From: Paguma larvata
Lineage: Eukaryota > Chordata > Mammalia > Carnivora > Viverridae
Length of the DNA: 64,000 nt
Assembly (NCBI GenBank): GCA_030068075.1
Contig: CM057825.1
Coordinates: 121,137,434-121,201,433 of the forward strand
Direction: 5' to 3'
Below, in pieces: positions 1 to 9,865 of the stretch. Under the pieces are notes generated by a model, which saw only the letters and a list, made by a program, of their open reading frames with translations, did not search any database and was not told the DNA's origin. How positions within the stretch are numbered: position 1 is the stretch's first letter; every line of letters begins with the position of its first letter. Both the position numbers and the translations under genes were made by a program.

Positions 1-203
1 AAGTTTATTTATTTTGAGAGAGAGTGAGTGGGAGGGGCAGAAAGAGGGGGGGGGAGAGAGAGAGAGAGAGAGAGAGAGAATCTCAAGCAGGTTCCACGTG
101 GTCAATCCTAAGCCAGATGCAGGGTTCAACCTCACAAACAGCGAGATCATGACCTGAGGCGAAATCAAGAGTTAGATGCTTAATTGGCTGAGCCACCCAG
201 GCT
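1..203 (-). mobile_element. Can-SINE, older type, cut by window edge
   Basis: Read on the minus strand, this begins with the tRNA-like head (antisense 'gagccacccag' at 190-200) and ends in the A-rich tail at position 1. The CT-rich part has become an almost pure GA/CT microsatellite at 53-80. The body reads 'caagcaggttcc' and 'gaaatcaagagttag', marks of the older of two SINE types in this window. The far tail and any second TSD lie outside the window. Confidence 0.9.
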
Positions 204-221
204 AGTTTGGGAACTAGTCTT

Positions 222-305
222 TTAAAAAATATGTTTATTTTATTTATTTCTTGTTTTTGAGAGAGAGAGGAAGAAAGAGAGATGGAGAGAGAAAATGAGT
301 GGGGG

Positions 306-350
<45 letters not shown>

Positions 351-472
351 CCCAAGCAGGCCCCATGCTGTCAGTGCAGAGCCCAATGTGGGGCTCCATC
401 TCACAAACTGAGATCATGACTTGAGCCGAAATTAAGAGTCAGACACTTAACGAAATGAGCCACCTGGGTGCC
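222..472 (-). mobile_element. Can-SINE, older type, with expanded GA tract
   Basis: This is a second antisense SINE of the older type ('cccaagcagg', 'gaaattaagagtc'). It is unusually long because of AT-rich tail growth (222-255) and a GA repeat of about 38 bp near 311-348. The tRNA-like head is mutated ('gaaatgagccacctgggtg'), which suggests an old insertion. The 473-604 interval is AT-rich DNA with no feature seen. Confidence 0.9.
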
Positions 473-604
473 CTGAGAATTACTAATTTAGTATAAGAAT
501 AATTTTTAAATTAGAATTTTTTAGATTTTTAGGGGTTTTTTAAGAGATTTTTTTATAATTTTAAGACATTTTAGACTTATCTAAAAATTAGAATTATTTT
601 TAAA

Positions 605-968
605 AATCTCTCCATTTTCCGGATCATAGGGTAGTTGAATTTTTAACTTTTCGAGGAACCTCCATACTTTTTCCCAGATTGTCTGCACCAGTTTGCGTTC
701 CCACCAACAGTGTAAGAGGGTTCCCCTTTCTCCACATTCTCGCCAACACTTGTAGTTTATTGTGTTGTCAGTTTTAGCCATTCTGACAAAGTGTGAGGTG
801 GTATCTCATTGTGGTTTTGATTTCTATTTCCTTGGTGATGAGTGAGGTTGAGCATCTTTTTCATGTGTTTGTTAGCCATCTGGATATCTTCTTTAGAAAA
901 GTGTCTGTTCATGACTTCTGCCCATTTCTTACCTGGATTATTTGTTTTTTGGGTGTTGAGTTTGCTAA
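605..968 (-). mobile_element. L1 ORF2 segment, inverted 5' part of a twin-primed L1
   Basis: The L1 insertion is bounded by TSDs at 605-619 and 1557-1571 (aatctctccattttc / aatctatccattttc, one mismatch). Positions 620-968 are antisense L1. The minus strand reads the end of ORF2, with recognisable residues '[30 protein letters not shown]'. The order continues without a gap into the sense segment that starts at about 969, so this is the inverted half of one insertion and not a separate element. Stops and frame breaks make it non-functional. Confidence 0.9.
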
Positions 969-1556
969 ATCCTGCAATTGCACACCATTATTTATCCAAA
1001 GGATACAGAAATACAGATTCTAAGGGGTACATGCTCCCTGATGTTTATAGCAGCATTAGCAGCAATAGTCAAGCTATGGAGAGAACCCAAATGTCCATTG
1101 ACTGATGAATGGATAAAGAAGATGCGGTACATATATGCCATGGAATATTACTCCACCATCAAAAAGAATGAAATCTTGCTGTTTGCAATGACATGGATGG
1201 AGCTAGAATGTATTATGCTAAGTGAAGTAACTCAGTCAGAGAAAGACAAATACCATATAATTCCACTCATATGTGGAATTTAAGAAACAAAACATATGAG
1301 CATATGGGAAAGGGGAAAGAGAAAGGGGAAACAAACCATGAGAGATTATTATGAGAATATACTGAGGGTTGATGGAGCGAGTTGGGTGAGAGATAGGCTA
1401 GATGGATGATGGGTGTTAAGGGGGGGTACTTGATATGATGAGCAATGGATATTGTATGTAAGTGATGAATCACTGAATTCTACTCTGGAAACCAATATTG
1501 CACTGTATGTTAACTAACTAGAATTTAAGTAAAAATTTTAAAAGCTAAAAAAAAAA
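969..1556 (+). mobile_element. L1 3' end, sense part of the twin-primed L1
   Basis: This is sense L1 from the last part of ORF2 ('[24 protein letters not shown]') through the 3' UTR to the A-rich tail at 1537-1556. It resumes within a few bases of the L1 position where the inverted segment (605-968) stops. It is flanked on the right by the TSD copy at 1557-1571. The ORF2 fragment has frameshifts and is a relic. Confidence 0.92.
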
Positions 1557-1571
1557 AATCTATCCATTTTC

Positions 1572-1805
1572 ATGTCTAACTTTTATATTTTAATTTTTTT
1601 ATTCTTTTTCTTAAAGGGTGTATGCAACACAATATAACTTTCAGATCCCACAAAACTGTAAAAATGGCTTGACTCATAGAGATTTTTATTTCTCATAAAC
1701 AAAACATCTGGAGATAGATGTCTTCAGGGAGAGTAGATTCAGAATCTACACACTGTCAGGGCCCTGTGGTTTTTCTGTGATCTTCTTGGCTCCCCACCTC
1801 CCTCT
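1572..1805. other. unassigned single-copy-looking DNA
   Basis: No repeat or gene was recognised. The stretch is AT-rich at first, then ordinary. Confidence 0.5.
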
Positions 1806-2025
1806 TTTTTTTTAAATTTTGATGTTTATTTTATTTATTTTTGAGAGACAGAGAGACAGAACATGAGCAGGGGAGAGGCAGAGAGGGAGACAGAGAATCT
1901 GAAGCAGGCTTCAGGCTCTGAGTCATCAGCACAGAGCCCGACGCGGGGCTCAAACTCAGGAACAGTGAGATTATGAGCTGAAGTTGGGCGCTGAGCTTAA
2001 CCAAACTGAGCCGCCCAGGTGCCCC
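1806..2025 (-). mobile_element. Can-SINE, younger type
   Basis: Antisense SINE with the younger-type body ('gaagcaggcttcaggctctgag', 'cagcacagagcccgacg'). Its head ends at 'caggtgcccc'. The tRNA-like A box is changed ('gagccgcccagg'). Confidence 0.92.
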
Positions 2026-2379
2026 TTGGCTTTCCCCTCTTAACTGCAAGCTGGCTGATGTAGCGACCATCACCACAAAATGGCATAACTATGTCTAAAA
2101 TTATGAAGAAAGCAAGATGGGCTTGCTTTCTTCTCATTTCTCTCCCTCCGTGAGGGAGGGAAGTCTTGCCCCAGTGCTCTCCAGCAGACTCCCCTTATAT
2201 CGCCACAGTCCAGATATGGTCATACAGCCTAACCGAAAGCAGTCATTGACGAGTCGGAAGAGGATTATCAAGCTTCGTCTGGAAATCAAAATCCATCCCC
2301 TAGGACAGGACACATTTCCCTCAATTCCTGAAGAAAACCAGCCCTGTTTTGTCAGCAAAGATGGAACGACTGCTGGTTA

Positions 2380-2545
2380 GGCAACCAACGGTGGTCACAA
2401 TGGTGCCATAGTCCCTTTTTTACACATAAACAAACTAAGGCTTAGGGACAGAAAGTGATGTGTGCAAAGGGACACACTGAGAAAGTGAAGTGAGAAAATC
2501 CATGTGTTTTTGTCTCTGAAACCCACTGATGCTTTCTACCAAGTC
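2380..2545 (-). mobile_element. MIR fragment
   Basis: Contains the antisense MIR core order: 'ttacacataaacaaactaaggcttaggga' region, then a cleared-product-like 'caaagggacacac' box, then 'tctgaaacccactgatgctttctacca'. It is diverged and lacks the terminal part. The flanks 2026-2379 and 2546-2984 hold nothing recognised. Confidence 0.6.
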
Positions 2546-2984
2546 CCATAGCCTTCCCAACCCATAGGGCCATATCTGTGGTGCATGCTAGAAAGTTCTA
2601 GAACTTGGCAGAGCATGGCCAAGTGCTGAGGTGCAGAAGAAGGCAAAAGAATGCTGGCCAGAAAGTTTCACAGGATCAGGGAAGAGGAGGGTGCTCTGGG
2701 TCCAAGCCAGGAAAGCAAATGTCAATAGGGACCATTGTAGATGCCCAATATACCCTTTTAGTTCTTGTTGAGTAAAAAGAAATTTCAGGTGGTAAGGGAT
2801 AACGTAGATAAAATAATGATGGAAAGCACATGGGTTGAGAATAGGGAAAGGCTGGGTTTGAATTTTAATATACCGTTTACAGGATATGCTTCTCTGTTGA
2901 GTTATTTGCTCTTAAAATATCTCATGTTTTCCAAGAAGGGCTATCTCGCGGTGGCTTGAGCAGATCAAAGGAAAGTCAGAGGAG

Positions 2985-3095
2985 CTACCAGCTCTATGCC
3001 CCTTCCTTTGCAGGGGAGGAAACTGAGGCCCATAAAGGAAAGGGACTTGCCCAAGAATGCCCACGCGCGTGGTACCAAAACCCTCGTCTACAAAG
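2985..3095 (-). mobile_element. MIR core fragment
   Basis: The central antisense MIR core 'ggggaggaaactgaggccc' at 3013-3031 is followed by 'gggacttgcccaag'. This is a short remnant. The following 3096-3514 holds no recognised feature. Confidence 0.7.
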
Positions 3096-3514
3096 TTGGG
3101 TTATTTTCTTTTTCGGTCGTCTTTTCAAGAGTGCCATTCTAGATCCTGAACTAGGAAGGCATCTTTCTGTCCTCAGTTCCTGGTACGGCCTGCTCAGAAG
3201 ATGATCTCATGTTAATAACATGCTCCTTGTGGAAGCAAGCGTATGATAACTCTGAGCTGCTCTATCCAATACAGTGACTAAGCGCTGCTTCTGAATTACT
3301 GTCTCTGTTTCCAACGCGGTGTTGGAAAAGTGTCAGATCTGATGGTGATTAGGGATAACATTCGTGTGATTCCTGCTGAGGGTGCATTCCCCGGGGGATA
3401 GCCCCTCGGTTTCTGGTCCTGCAAAGTCGTTACTTCATTTCCCAAAGACGCACCACGTGCCAATTATGTGCTCTGAACTCAATTTATGATTGCAGAAGGA
3501 AAGAATTTCTTCTT

Positions 3515-3736
3515 AAAACTTAGGTCCTTGGGGAGCTTTCATGGTTTAATCGGTTGAGCGTCCTGCTCTTGATTTCGGCTTCAGTCATGATCCCAGGGTC
3601 CTAGGATTGAGCCCCACGTCAGGGTTTGCATTGAGTGTGGAGCCTGCTTGGGATTCTCTCTCTCTCCTCCCCTCTGGGCCCCTCCCCCCTCAAAATAAAT
3701 AAATATATAAATACAAAATAATAAAAATTAGGTCCT
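3515..3736 (+). mobile_element. Can-SINE, older type, with TSD
   Basis: SINE body at 3529-3722 with TSD copies at 3515-3528 and 3723-3736 (aaaacttaggtcct / aaaaattaggtcct). The first bases of the head are altered ('ggggagctttcatggtttaatcgg'). It has the older-type marks 'tcttgatttcggct' and 'gagcctgcttgggattc'. Confidence 0.92.
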
Positions 3737-3754
3737 GGAAGGCAGTTCAAGAAA

Positions 3755-3957
3755 AATTTTTTAAGTTTATTTGTTTATTTTGAGCAAGAGAGAGACAGAC
3801 AGAGAAGAAGGGGCAGAGAGAGAGAGGGGGAGAGAGAATCCTAAGCAAACTTCATACCATCAGCAGAGAGCCCAATGTGGGGCTCGTACTCATGAAGTGT
3901 AAGATCATTCCCTGAGCCAAAGTCAGACGCTTAACAGACTGAGCCACCGAGGCGTCT
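3755..3957 (-). mobile_element. Can-SINE, older type
   Basis: Antisense SINE with tail 'tttttaagtttatttgtttatttt' at the left and a degraded head 'gactgagccaccgaggcgtc' at the right. The body reads 'cctaagcaaacttcataccatcag', diverged from the other copies. Confidence 0.88.
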
Positions 3958-4297
3958 CTCATATTTATGTCTGGTGTGTTTCTGGTCACACAGCAGGGAT
4001 ATGAGAGAATGTCCACAGAAAAGGACAGTTGTGATAAGAATCCAGAAAACCTCCTGGGGCTCTGTGGATCAGAGTCCATATTAGCCTGCTTGGGCTGACA
4101 CCACACGATCAGAGTGAGTGGCTTACACAACAGAAATGTGTTTGCTCCCAGTTCAGGGAACTGGAAAATCCAACGTCGAGATGCTGGCTGACTTGGTTTC
4201 TGGTGAGAGCTCTCTTCTTGACTTGTACTTGGCAGCCTTTTTGCTTTGTCCTCACACGACAGAGAGAGAGGTATCTCTAGTATCTCTTGCTCTTCTT

Positions 4298-4437
4298 TTT
4301 TTTTTTTTAATTTTTTTTAATAGTTTATTGTCAAATTGGTTTCTATACAACACCCAGTGCTCAATCCAACGAGCGCCCTCCTCTGTGCCCACCACCCACT
4401 CTCCCCCCTCCCACACCCATCTCTCCCCTCAGTTCTT
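4298..4437 (-). mobile_element. L1 3' UTR tail, part of a SINE-L1 composite
   Basis: Antisense carnivore L1 3' end: poly-T, then 'atagtttattgtcaaattgg' and 'ctatacaacacccagtgctc'. It stops after 'ccctcag' at about 4437, where a SINE begins. The TSD on its left (4283-4297) pairs with one beyond the SINE (4638-4652), so the L1 piece and the SINE share one insertion. Confidence 0.88.
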
Positions 4438-4637
4438 TCTTTAACATTTATTTTTAAGAGACATACAGACAGTATGAGCAGGGGAAGGGCAGAGAGAGAG
4501 GGAGATACAGAATCTGAAGCAGGTTCCAGGCTCTGAGCCTTCAGCACAGAGCCCGACGTGGGGCTTGAACTTACAGACCGTGAGATCATGACCTGAGCCG
4601 AAGTTGGCCGCTCAACCGACTGAGCCACCCAGGCACC
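4438..4637 (-). mobile_element. Can-SINE, younger type, 5' half of a SINE-L1 composite
   Basis: Antisense SINE whose head abuts the right TSD exactly (4638-4652, tctcttgttcttctt against tctcttgctcttctt at 4283-4297). Its A-rich tail runs directly into L1 3' UTR instead of ending at a TSD. Confidence 0.9.
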
Positions 4638-4879
4638 TCTCTTGTTCTTCTTATAAGGGCACCAGCTCAAGTGGATTAGAACCCTACCCCTGTTAACTTA
4701 TTTAATTTTCTTCATCTCCCTAGAGGCCCTATCCCAAATATAGTCACATTAGGGGTTAAGGGCTCAACATATGAATGGGGAGGGGGGTGCGGGAACAGAA
4801 ACATTCAATCCCGAAGAGTGTCTTTACAGGGAATGGAGGTAACATGGGCGGGCCTTGCTCAGTCTTTCAGCTCCAGTGT

Positions 4880-5090
4880 GTTGGGAGGCGCCTGGTTCTG
4901 GAACCAGAAGGGCACTTTGCATCCCGGCTCCTCTGCGTCTAGCTGTGTGCTGTGTGACATCGGGCAACTTCCTTAACCCTACTCTGTGCCTTAGTTTCCT
5001 TATCTGTAAAGCGAAGCCAATAACCGTATCTAACTAACAAGGTTGTAAGAAGTGAATGACAGTAAAGAGCTCAGAAGAGGAACCGGAACG
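4880..5090 (+). mobile_element. MIR
   Basis: Sense MIR landmarks in order: 'gcatcccggctcctctgcgtctagctgtgtg', 'gacatcgggcaacttccttaaccc', 'gccttagtttccttatctgtaaag', then 'ggttgtaagaagtgaatgacagtaaagagctcag'. The copy is nearly full length. Confidence 0.88.
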
Positions 5091-5977
5091 CAGCCCCGTG
5101 ATACATTCCCTTCCAACCTGGGGGGACTCCGTGGGCCGTTCATGCCTCTGACAGTTTACAGCAGTGGTTCCCAAAGTGCGGTCGAATCCTCTAGATCTGG
5201 ACCCGGCAAGACGAAACTTTAGCACACACCCAAAGTGACTTAGAGGCTGGCTTCACGTGGAGACTCACCAGCCTACCTGCTAAGTGAGGTTGGTCGAACC
5301 GGTCTGGTCGTCCGTAACTTACTCTCTTCTGTTTGTTCTCTAATACAAAATGTGTCTTTCTTCCTTGGGGTGGAAAGGAAAGAATCGATAAGAGAGATCC
5401 CCCTTGCTGCTCTGTACAGCCGACACCAGGGCCTATGAGGCTGTGTCCTTAAACAGCTGCCTCGTTTGGGGTCCGTGTGATCTGACAGCTGTTGCCAGCA
5501 TGAAAGGGAAACGTGCAAACCGAGGTGTCAGCGGCGGAGTGAGTATGACGGGACTATGTCCTGCACTTGTCGTCAGTGGGGGGGGGACCCTGGAGCAACT
5601 CTACCTCCCTTATTTGAGATGATGCCGTGGGGAGGGCGTAGAAAGCCGTGGCTGAACCTCTACTGCTAGACTCAGTGGGCGGTCCCTGGATGTGGCCCCT
5701 ATACTCATACTGGATCTTTCCAGAAAAAAAAAAAAAATAGCGATTTTATATTACAATGATTTGGCCCCATCAAACATTCAGAAATAGCAAAATTAAAATG
5801 ACTAAATCAATTAAAAAAACTAGTAAGAGTCGATTGTGCATTTCAAGGCAGCTTGTGAGCTGGGAGCTTTCAAATTTAAAAGTGATGGGAAGCTCAGGGC
5901 CATGACACTACAGGACAGCTTAGAAAGTGACAATGAGGAAGTTGTTTCACCTTGACAGTGACTGGTTATTACAACGC
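5091..5977. other. unassigned DNA with an AT-rich tail
   Basis: No gene was recognised. A short 'gcagtggttcccaaagtg' at about 5162-5179 resembles the end of a hAT MITE but is too short to call. 5725-5930 is A-rich. Confidence 0.45.
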
Positions 5978-5986
5978 AGTTTCCAG

Positions 5987-6188
5987 GGGCCCCTGGGTGG
6001 CTCAGTCCGTTGAGCGTTCCACTCTTGATTTGGGCTCAGGTCATGCTCTCCTGGTTCGTGGGATCGAGTGTCACGCTCTGCGCTGACAGCGAGGAAACTG
6101 CTCGGCATTCTCTCTCTCTCACTCTCTGCCCCTCCCCAACTCATGCACATTCTCAAAATAAATGAATAAACATTAAAAACAAACAAAC
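5987..6188 (+). mobile_element. Can-SINE, older type, outer member of a nested pair
   Basis: Sense SINE starting 'gggcccctgggtggctcag', of the older type ('cactcttgatttgggc'). The 9 bp TSD 'agtttccag' lies at 5978-5986, and its partner lies beyond the second SINE at 6433-6441. Its tail 'aaaacaaacaaa' was the target of the second insertion. Confidence 0.92.
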
Positions 6189-6432
6189 GGACACCTGGGT
6201 GGCTCAGTTGGATGAGCGTCCAACTTCGGCTCAGGTCATGATCCCATGGTCTGTGGGTTCGAGCCCCACGTTGGGCTCTGTGCTGACAGCTCGGACCCGG
6301 GAACCTGCTTCGGATTCTGTGACTCCCTCTCTCTCTGCCCTTCTCCTGCTCACACTCTGTCTCTCTCTCTCTCTCTCTCTCAAAATAAATAAGCATTAAA
6401 AAAAAATTAAAAACAAACAAGCAAACAGTAAG
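6189..6432 (+). mobile_element. Can-SINE, younger type, inserted in the tail of the previous SINE
   Basis: Sense SINE with the younger-type body ('ccaacttcggctcagg', 'gctgacagctcgg'). It is followed by 'aaaaacaaacaag', which repeats the tail of the upstream SINE, as expected of a TSD made from that tail. Confidence 0.9.
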
Positions 6433-6529
6433 AGTTTCCAGATGGCAGGGGATTGGTTTAAAGGATTATCTCTTCCCTCCCCTTCCCTCCCCGTAGGAGA
6501 GAGATGGTTCAAGGGTCCAAAGTTGTAAC

Positions 6530-6800
6530 CAGGAGATAAAAAAAGTCCTCGAAATCTAATGCACAGCATACTCACTATTGTAACAATATGATAACACTGT
6601 CCATAATATTGTAATATAAACATCAAACTTGCCAAGAGACTAAAAAAGAAAATGATACCAAGTGAGGGGGGTTAGGTACCACTATCATGGCAATCATATT
6701 GTAATATATAAATGCATCAAATCAAAATGTCAGACACCCTAAACGTATACAGTGTCATACGTCAAATATATTTCAGTCAAAAAACCCCCCCCAAAAAAAT
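6530..6800 (+). mobile_element. ancient L1M 3' end (L1MB-like)
   Basis: Sense L1M 3' UTR landmarks: 'gaaatctaatgcacagcatactcactattg', 'catggcaatcatattgtaatatataaatgcatcaaatc', 'caccctaaacgtatacagtgtcatacgtcaaatatatttc', then an A/C-rich tail at 6780-6800. Confidence 0.78.
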
Positions 6801-7599
6801 CAGAACTGCCGATCGTCTTATCCCATTTGCAGAAAGAGGACTTCATTTGTTTCTGATTATCAGACGCATTTACAAGAAAGCACCAGAGTTCAGTTGCCCT
6901 TATATTCATGAAATAAGCTAGATTTAGTTTGGCTTGAATGGTTTTATGTGCTTAGGGAACGCTCGAGTTTCGTCTTCGTTTTGTATTTAATTTAACACCC
7001 CCCCCCCCAAGCCAACAAGCCTTTGGTCTCCGTTTGGAAGACCCCGGAAGCAGAGCCAGAGGCAAGGATGTGTTTGAGCGGCGGAAAGAGTTTCCTTGGG
7101 AGGTAGTGTCTGGAAACACCAGGTTGGGGAGGGGAGCAGAGGGGAGTGAGCAGGGGAAGGGAAGGAAGCCAACAAATGGCGGCATTATGGAGAAAGTTCC
7201 TTATGTGGGTGATTGTGTCTCTGTTCTCTGGAAAACTCTGGGAACACATATGAAAGGTATCTCAGAATGATTCGACTAGACAGGCCAGGGGGATGGGGCA
7301 TGTATCTCCCAGTTTCCTGTCTGCCATTGGTTGAGATTGATTGACGGAGCATTTACTTTCCAGCATGTCTGGCTTGCCTCGCCTGAAAGCCAGTCTTGCT
7401 CTCACGGGCTAAGAAAAGTAACAGACATTCAGAGTTATGAGTTTAGGGCGCCTAGAGGTGCGTCTGACACAGTTGGGCAGGTTACCAGCAGCGTCCGATA
7501 CATCGGCAGGATGACAGCCCCTGTACTGGGTGCCTTGCGGGTGTGGAATCACAACAGCCATTGTGGATGGAGCATTTACTGTTCCTGCTGCAAACTTCC
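6801..7599. other. unassigned DNA
   Basis: No repeat or exon was recognised. A run of 10 C lies at 6998-7007. Open frames here overlap on both strands and look like chance. Confidence 0.5.
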
Positions 7600-7745
7600 T
7601 TGCTCCTGAGGTGTGGCCTGTGGACCAGCAGGGTCCACGTCGCCGGGATGCTTACGTGAAATGCAGGATCTCAGGGCTCATCCCAGACCTACCGAATCAG
7701 AGCCTGAATTTCAATCAGATCCCCAGGGGACCTGGATGGACACAG
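7600..7745 (+). mobile_element. hAT-Charlie MITE (MER20-like)
   Basis: Consensus-like order: 'gaggtgtggcctgtggaccagcag', 'cccagacctaccgaatcagagcctg', 'cccaggggacctgg'. The right terminal repeat is missing or diverged. Confidence 0.72.
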
Positions 7746-8182
7746 GCGTCCTCCTCATTTCCGTGCCAGAAATCCAGGGCCACACCTGGCTGGCCTGTCG
7801 TGCAGCTCTGAACAGATGGAGAGCTCCAGTGTCGGGCAGGAAAGCCACACACCCATGGAAGGAACCAGAAGTAATAGCGCCAGGGGTGATCTGGAAACTG
7901 GACCAGGAGGTTGGGGATGAGGACTTGAGTAGACTGTTCGCAGAGCACTTGTGAAGCAGCCCTTGGGGACTCAGAAATACCCGAGGGAGACCTTGAGGGA
8001 GGGTAAAATGATGTTCTTTGCTGGGGACGAAAAATCATTGCAATTTAAATGTTTGCGCTGATTGGACACCACGTGAGGTTAAGCCAGGGGAAGCCTGGGC
8101 CGTTTAGGATATATCTCTGTGTGTTTCTGCACTCGACTGTGTGCGCCTGGAAGGAAGGACCCAGGTCTTGTATAACTTCATT
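7746..8182. other. unassigned DNA
   Basis: No feature was recognised. Confidence 0.5.
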
Positions 8183-8400
8183 TCTTTAATTTTTAAATTT
8201 TTTCAATATTTATTTATTTTTGAGAGAGAGAGAGAGCATGAGCAGGGGAGGGGCAGAGACAGGGAGTCACAGAATCCGAAGCAGGCTCCAGGCTCTGAGC
8301 TGTCAGCACAGACCCCGACGCGGAGCTCGAACTCATGAACCGTGAGATCCAGAATTGCGCCGAAGTCGGACGCTCAACAGACTGAGCCACCCAGGCGCCC
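8183..8400 (-). mobile_element. Can-SINE, younger type
   Basis: Antisense SINE with well-preserved head 'gactgagccacccaggcgcccc'. A short TSD is likely: 'tataactt' at 8171-8178 and 8405-8412. Confidence 0.94.
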
Positions 8401-8484
8401 CTTTTATAACTTGATATTCCCAGCATCCAGTGCACCAAATTCATGCTCAACCAATGATGCTTGCCGCATGGCTTAGTGAATGCC

Positions 8485-8850
8485 AATCACTCATTTAACA
8501 AATAATTAGTGAGTGTCTATTACAGTCCAGGCACTGTGTGAGGGCTGAGTTATTAACACCAGTGAATGAACCATATTGGCGACGGCCCTTGTAAGCATGT
8601 AATCTTGCAGGGAATGGACAAGCATGTAAAATTAATATATAACTGCAAATTATGAAAAGTGTTATATACGGTATGTAGTGATAGGGACTAATGGGGAGGG
8701 GATATGCCCTCAGGGTACCCTTTGAGGCCTGATGTGCAAGCCAAGAACTGAAGAACGAGAAGGATCGAGCCATGGGAGAGTGGAAGAGCATTTTAAGCAC
8801 ACATCGCAGCATGCACAAAGGCCCTGAGGCAGGAATTAGTGGGGTAGTTC
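8485..8850 (-). mobile_element. L2
   Basis: Antisense L2 3' part: 'aacaaataattagtgagtgtctattacagtccaggcactgtg', a middle region, then 'gagagtggaagagcattttaagc' and 'caaaggccctgaggcagg'. The order matches the reverse of an L2 3' end. Confidence 0.85.
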
Positions 8851-9224
8851 TATGATTTATAGGAAATAAAACCCATACTTCAGAATCTCTGCTTACTAAA
8901 CAATCACGCTAGTTAGGTGACCTAAAACCTGAAAGAGGAACCGGGTCAAGTCTGTCTGGGATAAACCAGACTATCCTGTGAGTCCTCGAGATTGACTTAG
9001 TTGGTGCTCCTGGTAAGAGGGGAGTCACCTGTTTGGAAAATCCAGGTACCGTAGAGCCTGAGATCTTGAGATGTGAGCATCTGTCTTATCAAGGTTTCTA
9101 ATTCATTACAGTTCCCCCCACTTTTGATCCCAGAAGATGAAAAGTATGAGTCATGCAATTTAGGATGTGTCATACTGTTACCTTTCAGGACCAAGTTCCA
9201 AAAGAAAGGAATATTTTTTTTTCT
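8851..9224. other. unassigned DNA
   Basis: No feature was recognised. Confidence 0.5.
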
Positions 9225-9380
9225 GAATACAATGGAAAAGTTCTAGCTCTGCTGTTACTATTTATGTGACCCTGAACATGGTGCCTAAACTCCTCACATC
9301 TGGTTTCTCCCTCTCTAAAACAGTTACAGTGATGCCCTTGATGTTTCTGAGAACTGAGGCAGTTTAATTGAATGAGCAGT
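9225..9380 (+). mobile_element. MIR
   Basis: Sense MIR core: 'ctagctctgctgttactatttatgtgaccctgaacatgg' and 'ctaaactcctcacatctggtttctccctctctaaaac'. The 3' part is weak. Confidence 0.75.
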
Positions 9381-9429
9381 TACTGAGCCCCGAACAGTCA
9401 GTCCCTCATTTGATACCTAGTTCTTATTT

Positions 9430-9570
9430 CCTTCTAAGTCCCAGGCACTGTGTTAGGCTCAGGAGATGAAAAAATACGCAAGACAAAAACGTCCCAGCTT
9501 CCAAGAGCTTATGGTCCGCCAGGAAAGACAGAGGATTCAAGTGTCGGGGATGCAAATTTAAAACCAAATA
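9430..9570 (-). mobile_element. L2 3' fragment
   Basis: Antisense L2: 'cccaggcactgtgttaggctcaggagatgaaaaaatac' followed by 'cttccaagagcttatggtc'. Confidence 0.75.
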
Positions 9571-9689
9571 TGAGCATGCAAGAAATAGCAAAGACGTATC
9601 TATTTTCTAGAAATGAAGTTAGGTCTCATTCCCAGCCCCCAGTCACGTCAGGCTGGCAGACAATTCTGTCTCGGGGATTATTAGGACTC

Positions 9690-9865
9690 GCTCCCTTAAT
9701 GTGGGACTTGGCAAAGGACCTTGATTTCAGCCTTGTGAGACTCTGCGCAGAAGGCTTAGTCATGTCCTACCCAGACTCCCGGACCCCTGGAAACTGTGAG
9801 ATGAGAAATTTGTGTTGTCCTAAAGTCCGTCAATTGGTGGTGATCTGTTGCTCAGCAACAGAAAA
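9690..9865 (+). mobile_element. MLT1/MaLR-like LTR fragment
   Basis: Reads the 3' end of an MLT1-like LTR in sense: 'ccttgatttcagccttgtgagac', 'ctggaaactgtgagatgagaaatttgtgttg', then 'caattggtggtgatctgttgctcagcaac'. It has the opposite orientation to the copies at 4060, 12296, 48925 and 62046. Confidence 0.7.

Larger units (their letters stand above)
4060..4790 (-). mobile_element. MLT1/MaLR-type LTR, split by a later insertion
   Basis: The plus strand reads the antisense end of the LTR (a 'ttagcctgcttgggctgacacc...gtggcttacacaacagaaatgtg' series) up to 4297. After the insert at 4298-4637 it resumes with 'ataagggcaccag...gtggattagaaccctac' and 'cccaaatatagtcacattaggggttaaggg'. These are the usual landmarks of MLT1 solo LTRs. 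No retroviral internal region is seen. Confidence 0.75.

Noticed and set aside
978..1283. 101-codon frame with protein-like sequence
   Set aside because: It is the C-terminal part of a dead L1 ORF2 within the twin-primed insertion.
4317..4670. Antisense frames with a recurring 'AQSVERPTSAQVMISxxxSSPxxGSVLTAQSLEPASDS' peptide, seen at many loci
   Set aside because: This is the conceptual translation of the Can-SINE itself, so the apparent protein family is an artefact of the repeat.
8141..8338. tRNA-like A-box/B-box motifs
   Set aside because: They are the heads of tRNA-Lys-derived SINEs. None folds as a full tRNA with intact stems and 3' context, so no tRNA gene is called.
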